Source of the DNA: Reticulitermes speratus
Lineage: Eukaryota > Arthropoda > Insecta > Blattodea > Rhinotermitidae
NCBI GenBank assembly: GCA_021186555.1
Contig: JAJKFL010000006.1
Span: 38,561,478 to 38,625,477, forward strand
Direction of reading: 5' to 3'
Length of the DNA: 64,000 nt
Under the pieces are notes generated by a model that saw only the letters and a program-made list of their open reading frames with translations, was not told the origin of the DNA and did no database searches. Position numbers and translations under genes: made by a program. Each line of letters begins with the position of its first letter. Position 1 is the stretch's first letter. Below, piece by piece: positions 61,449 to 64,000 of the stretch.

Positions 61449-62048
61449 CTGAACAGATGGCTGCAGTCACAGCCTGTCAAGGATGGCTTAAAGATGTGGC
61501 TCTCTTAACATGCAAACAAAAACCAAAATGCCATACTATTTCAAAACATTGCTTCTCATCTGATCACAAAGCCACATAACAGAAGACATGATCATCACTG
61601 GGATGACTGACTGGGAACACCCTGAGCTAACCTTTATATTTATATTTATATTTATTAACCAGGATAGTTTACTCAGAAGAATTACTGGGTGAGCAGGATT
61701 CAATTGCAAGGTCACTTTCTTTATGGACAAAGTTTTAAGACTATTTACCACAATGTAGAATATGTGTAGACTGTCTTATGGTATTGGACACTGCATACTT
61801 TGGTAGACTCTTATAGGGACCTATCTTCCAAATTACATGGCATTACACCCTAGAAGACAGTAATATTCATAGTTATGATGATAATTATGAACAGTGGCTT
61901 GGAAGGAATGTTACACACCAGATCTGCTACTCTACACCTATACACTATGGTGACAGGTATCTGTGTCTGTATTCTATATAATGTTGTGATGAGTTTATTA
62001 ACATGCACTTGAAGTTCTAGCAGATTTAAAACCAATACTTTTACGTAT

Positions 62049-62330
62049 CTGAACAGGAGCCAGTGTAGTGTATATGGTACAGTGACCAGGGTACAGGCTG
62101 CACAATCTGGGATTCAACTCCTGGCAGGGGGAAGAGATTCTCCTCTTCCCCAAGATGTCCAAACTGGCTCTGGGGCCCAATCAGCCTCCTATTCAATGAA
62201 AACCAGGGGTTCTTCCCAGGTGGTAAAGCAGCTGGGGCATAAACTAACTCACCCCCATCTAGTGCCAAAGTTAAGAATGAGTGGAGCTGTATCTGTATTC
62301 CCTCTAGAAGCCTTCATTGTGTGGACAGAG
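62049..62330 (+). mobile_element. tRNA-derived SINE, near full length
   Basis: A-box region AGCCAGTGTAGTGTATATGG, B-box GGGATTCAACTCC, central domain CAATCAGCCTCCTATTCAAT and 3' end CTCTAGAAGCCTTCATTGTG. Same family as the minus copies at 24.2, 24.9 and 27.3 kb. Confidence 0.75.
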
Positions 62331-63399
62331 ACAACTTTATTTTTTACACTGTTTTATACTTCTGCAAGAAACTGTAGTTCAATGACAGATAGGTTGAGTT
62401 GGATAACTTCATTCTAGATTAACCCTTTAAAGTACTGATAAACTATATGCACCGCCAGCTTGAAACTCTGTAGTATACACACAGAATGTCTATGTGTTTC
62501 TATAATTCTCAGAATAAAAATTTATTTCTGCATAAAGCTTTAAATGACTGGTTATCTTTGTGTAGAATGTTTTCTGTAGTGTAGGAAATCAAATTGTAAA
62601 TATTATTGAAATGCTTCACAAGATTCATTCTATTAACCTAGAAATCCCTTTTTCAAGAACCAAAACACCAAGACATTTAAGAATATTCAGGTGGCATGGT
62701 GGGATAGAAGACAAAATCTTTAACCTGTCATGCAATGAAAAAAGCATGGCAGTGTATTAGTATTACTAAAATGAGGTAACTCAGAAAACAAAATTATTAC
62801 AGACAGATACAAAAAATGAAAAAAATATCACTTCAACTCCCACACTCATTCACTTCATGATTTTTCTTTATATGTCTGTTGCTTACTTTTCACAGTCTCA
62901 GTCCAGACTCTATAATCACTAATCTACACATCTTCCTCACCCTCTCCTATTCCTTTCTGTTTGTGGCCGGTTGATGGCTGTCCTACAGCTATAGATGTTT
63001 TCTGCCACCAGGAAAAGTCAAGCGTCCATAGGCACGTCAGAAATGTATTTTTATGATTTGGAATACCACAGGATATTTAGCATCCTGAACTGAATTTTAA
63101 GGGATGTCTAGACAGAACTCTGACTATACTGTAATTTTAAACCCACACCACGAAACAAAATACGCCAGTCTCTTGTGCATTTCATTTTGAAAGTGACATG
63201 TAGTCTGAAATGCACGTAATATAAAGACGGTTTTCGGGATGCTATAAAAAAAAAGAGCATAACCTAACTGCAGAGAAAAGACAGAAGCTAATTTAGCAGG
63301 TTTTGTGACTATGGGCCTGAATGCGGACGCTATGCAAGACAGTTTTCCAAATGATTAACTGTGTACAATAATTCTGCTCAAGTAACGCACATGAATATT
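62331..63399. other. Upstream region, nothing recognised
   Basis: A TTAACCCTTTAAAGTACTG MITE-end-like word at 62419 lacks a clear partner. Confidence 0.4.
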
Positions 63400-64000
63400 G
63401 TAAAATTAATACAGGAGCGAATATGTACGTCACATAATTGTAGGCCATTGCTACGTTCACGTTACGTTCAAACCTCCGAAATGAAAATCTGACATATAGG
63501 GTCCATCAAACAAGTTTTCTGAACCAATCAAAACATCCGTGCATCCAATATGTGGAACTGAGTCGAACAACATTAGGCACGCGTGTGTATGCATGGAACT
63601 GAAATCAACATAGCACCAAAACTACGCATGCAAACTTTTCAAATGTCAGGCTACAGCCACCAAAAATTACCAAAAATCGAAAGCAGCTTTGGTGTAGTCA
63701 ATAAAACCTTCGTGCCTATCACGTGCACACCATCTCTACGTCCTACGGCCAGATTCTTACAGTTCGTTGCAAGCAGTTGATAACATTGCATTACAGCACA
63801 TTATTAAAAATAACCATTAACACAACCACAGACGAACGGCAACATTACAAAATTCTCACGCACAAAATTGTTACGTACATCATTGACAAACACAATCAGT
63901 AACACAACCACTGACAAGCACCGTACACCTAGCAAGGATCCGCGCCCACGAAGATGAACTCGTGCAATTTTCCCACCCCGACGTGCTGTCACCGATCATC
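63400..64000 (-). promoter_or_regulatory. CpG-richer block, possible 5' end region of the host gene
   Basis: CpG dinucleotides are visibly denser here than in the rest of the window (for example 63540-63760 and 63900-63990). The first coding exon at 61.4 kb appears to have an upstream acceptor, so a noncoding first exon and promoter are expected on this side. A GTAAGA donor-like site occurs at 63761-63756 on the minus strand. No TATA box or mapped start can be shown. Confidence 0.25.

Larger units (their letters stand above)
57829..59313 (-). mobile_element. Penelope-like insertion 3, inverted, 14-bp duplication
   Basis: GAATATCTGGTAAA is duplicated at 57815-57828 and 59314-59327. Outer arms 57862-58027 and 59142-59307 are inverted copies, each with the same hammerhead-like motif. 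Minus strand 59110-58973 encodes AYALHILNNKHENSTIKNSM and KICKKGWHMNITEYLYF, the end of the PLE GIY-YIG region. A further inverted piece of the arm reappears at 58603-58626. A separate 290-bp foldback (58664-58952) is nested inside. Confidence 0.75.

Overview
This window is eukaryotic nuclear DNA, almost certainly from an insect with a large, repeat-rich genome. It is AT-rich, has no bacterial-style gene packing, and is full of insect-type transposons: mariner, Tigger/pogo, Penelope-like elements (PLEs), several LINE families, tRNA-derived SINEs and TA- or TTAA-flanked MITEs. Several dispersed repeats resemble those I associate with cockroaches and relatives, but the species cannot be fixed from sequence alone.

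One host gene runs on the minus strand through most of the window, from an ATG exon at about 61.4 kb to a stop at 7.646 kb. I assembled twelve coding exons by hand from splice sites and reading phase. All intron phases agree, and the total (2,889 nt, 962 codons plus stop) is a multiple of three. The predicted protein has an N-terminal ubiquitin-interacting-motif-like helix, a long acidic and serine-rich middle, basic nuclear-localisation clusters, and a C-X2-C-X11-H-X3-C zinc finger split between exons 9 and 10. That architecture fits a RAP80 (UIMC1)-like DNA-damage ubiquitin reader. The gene model is strong; the name is tentative.

From the left edge: 0-2 kb is a decayed Tigger element. 2.3-5.8 kb is a LINE split by a PLE, which itself carries a mariner derivative and a foldback. 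7.6-21 kb holds exons 12 to 8 among PLE, mariner, LINE, SINE and microsatellite remnants. 21.9-23.1 kb is a full-length dead mariner. 25.3-26.4 kb is a near-perfect 1-kb palindrome. 26.5-39.7 kb holds exons 7, 6 and 5, a PLE with inverted flanks (35.0-38.3 kb) and several MITEs. 40-50 kb holds exon 4 among DNA-transposon and LINE remnants. 51.5-61.4 kb holds exons 3, 2 and 1, a hAT MITE and another inverted PLE insertion. 62-64 kb may contain the promoter side.

The most unusual layer is about twenty short motifs with a hammerhead-ribozyme-like core (CTGAnGA, hairpin, GAAA, a self-complementary 4-6-mer, then TA or TC). They occur in several sequence families whose stems differ but still pair. 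They sit in PLE flanks and in foldback (inverted-dimer) insertions, some with 11-15 bp target-site duplications. Two gene-level oddities also stand out: a 38-bp minisatellite that repeats the 5' splice site of exon 10, and a ~100-bp triplication of the start of exon 5 interrupted by a MITE.
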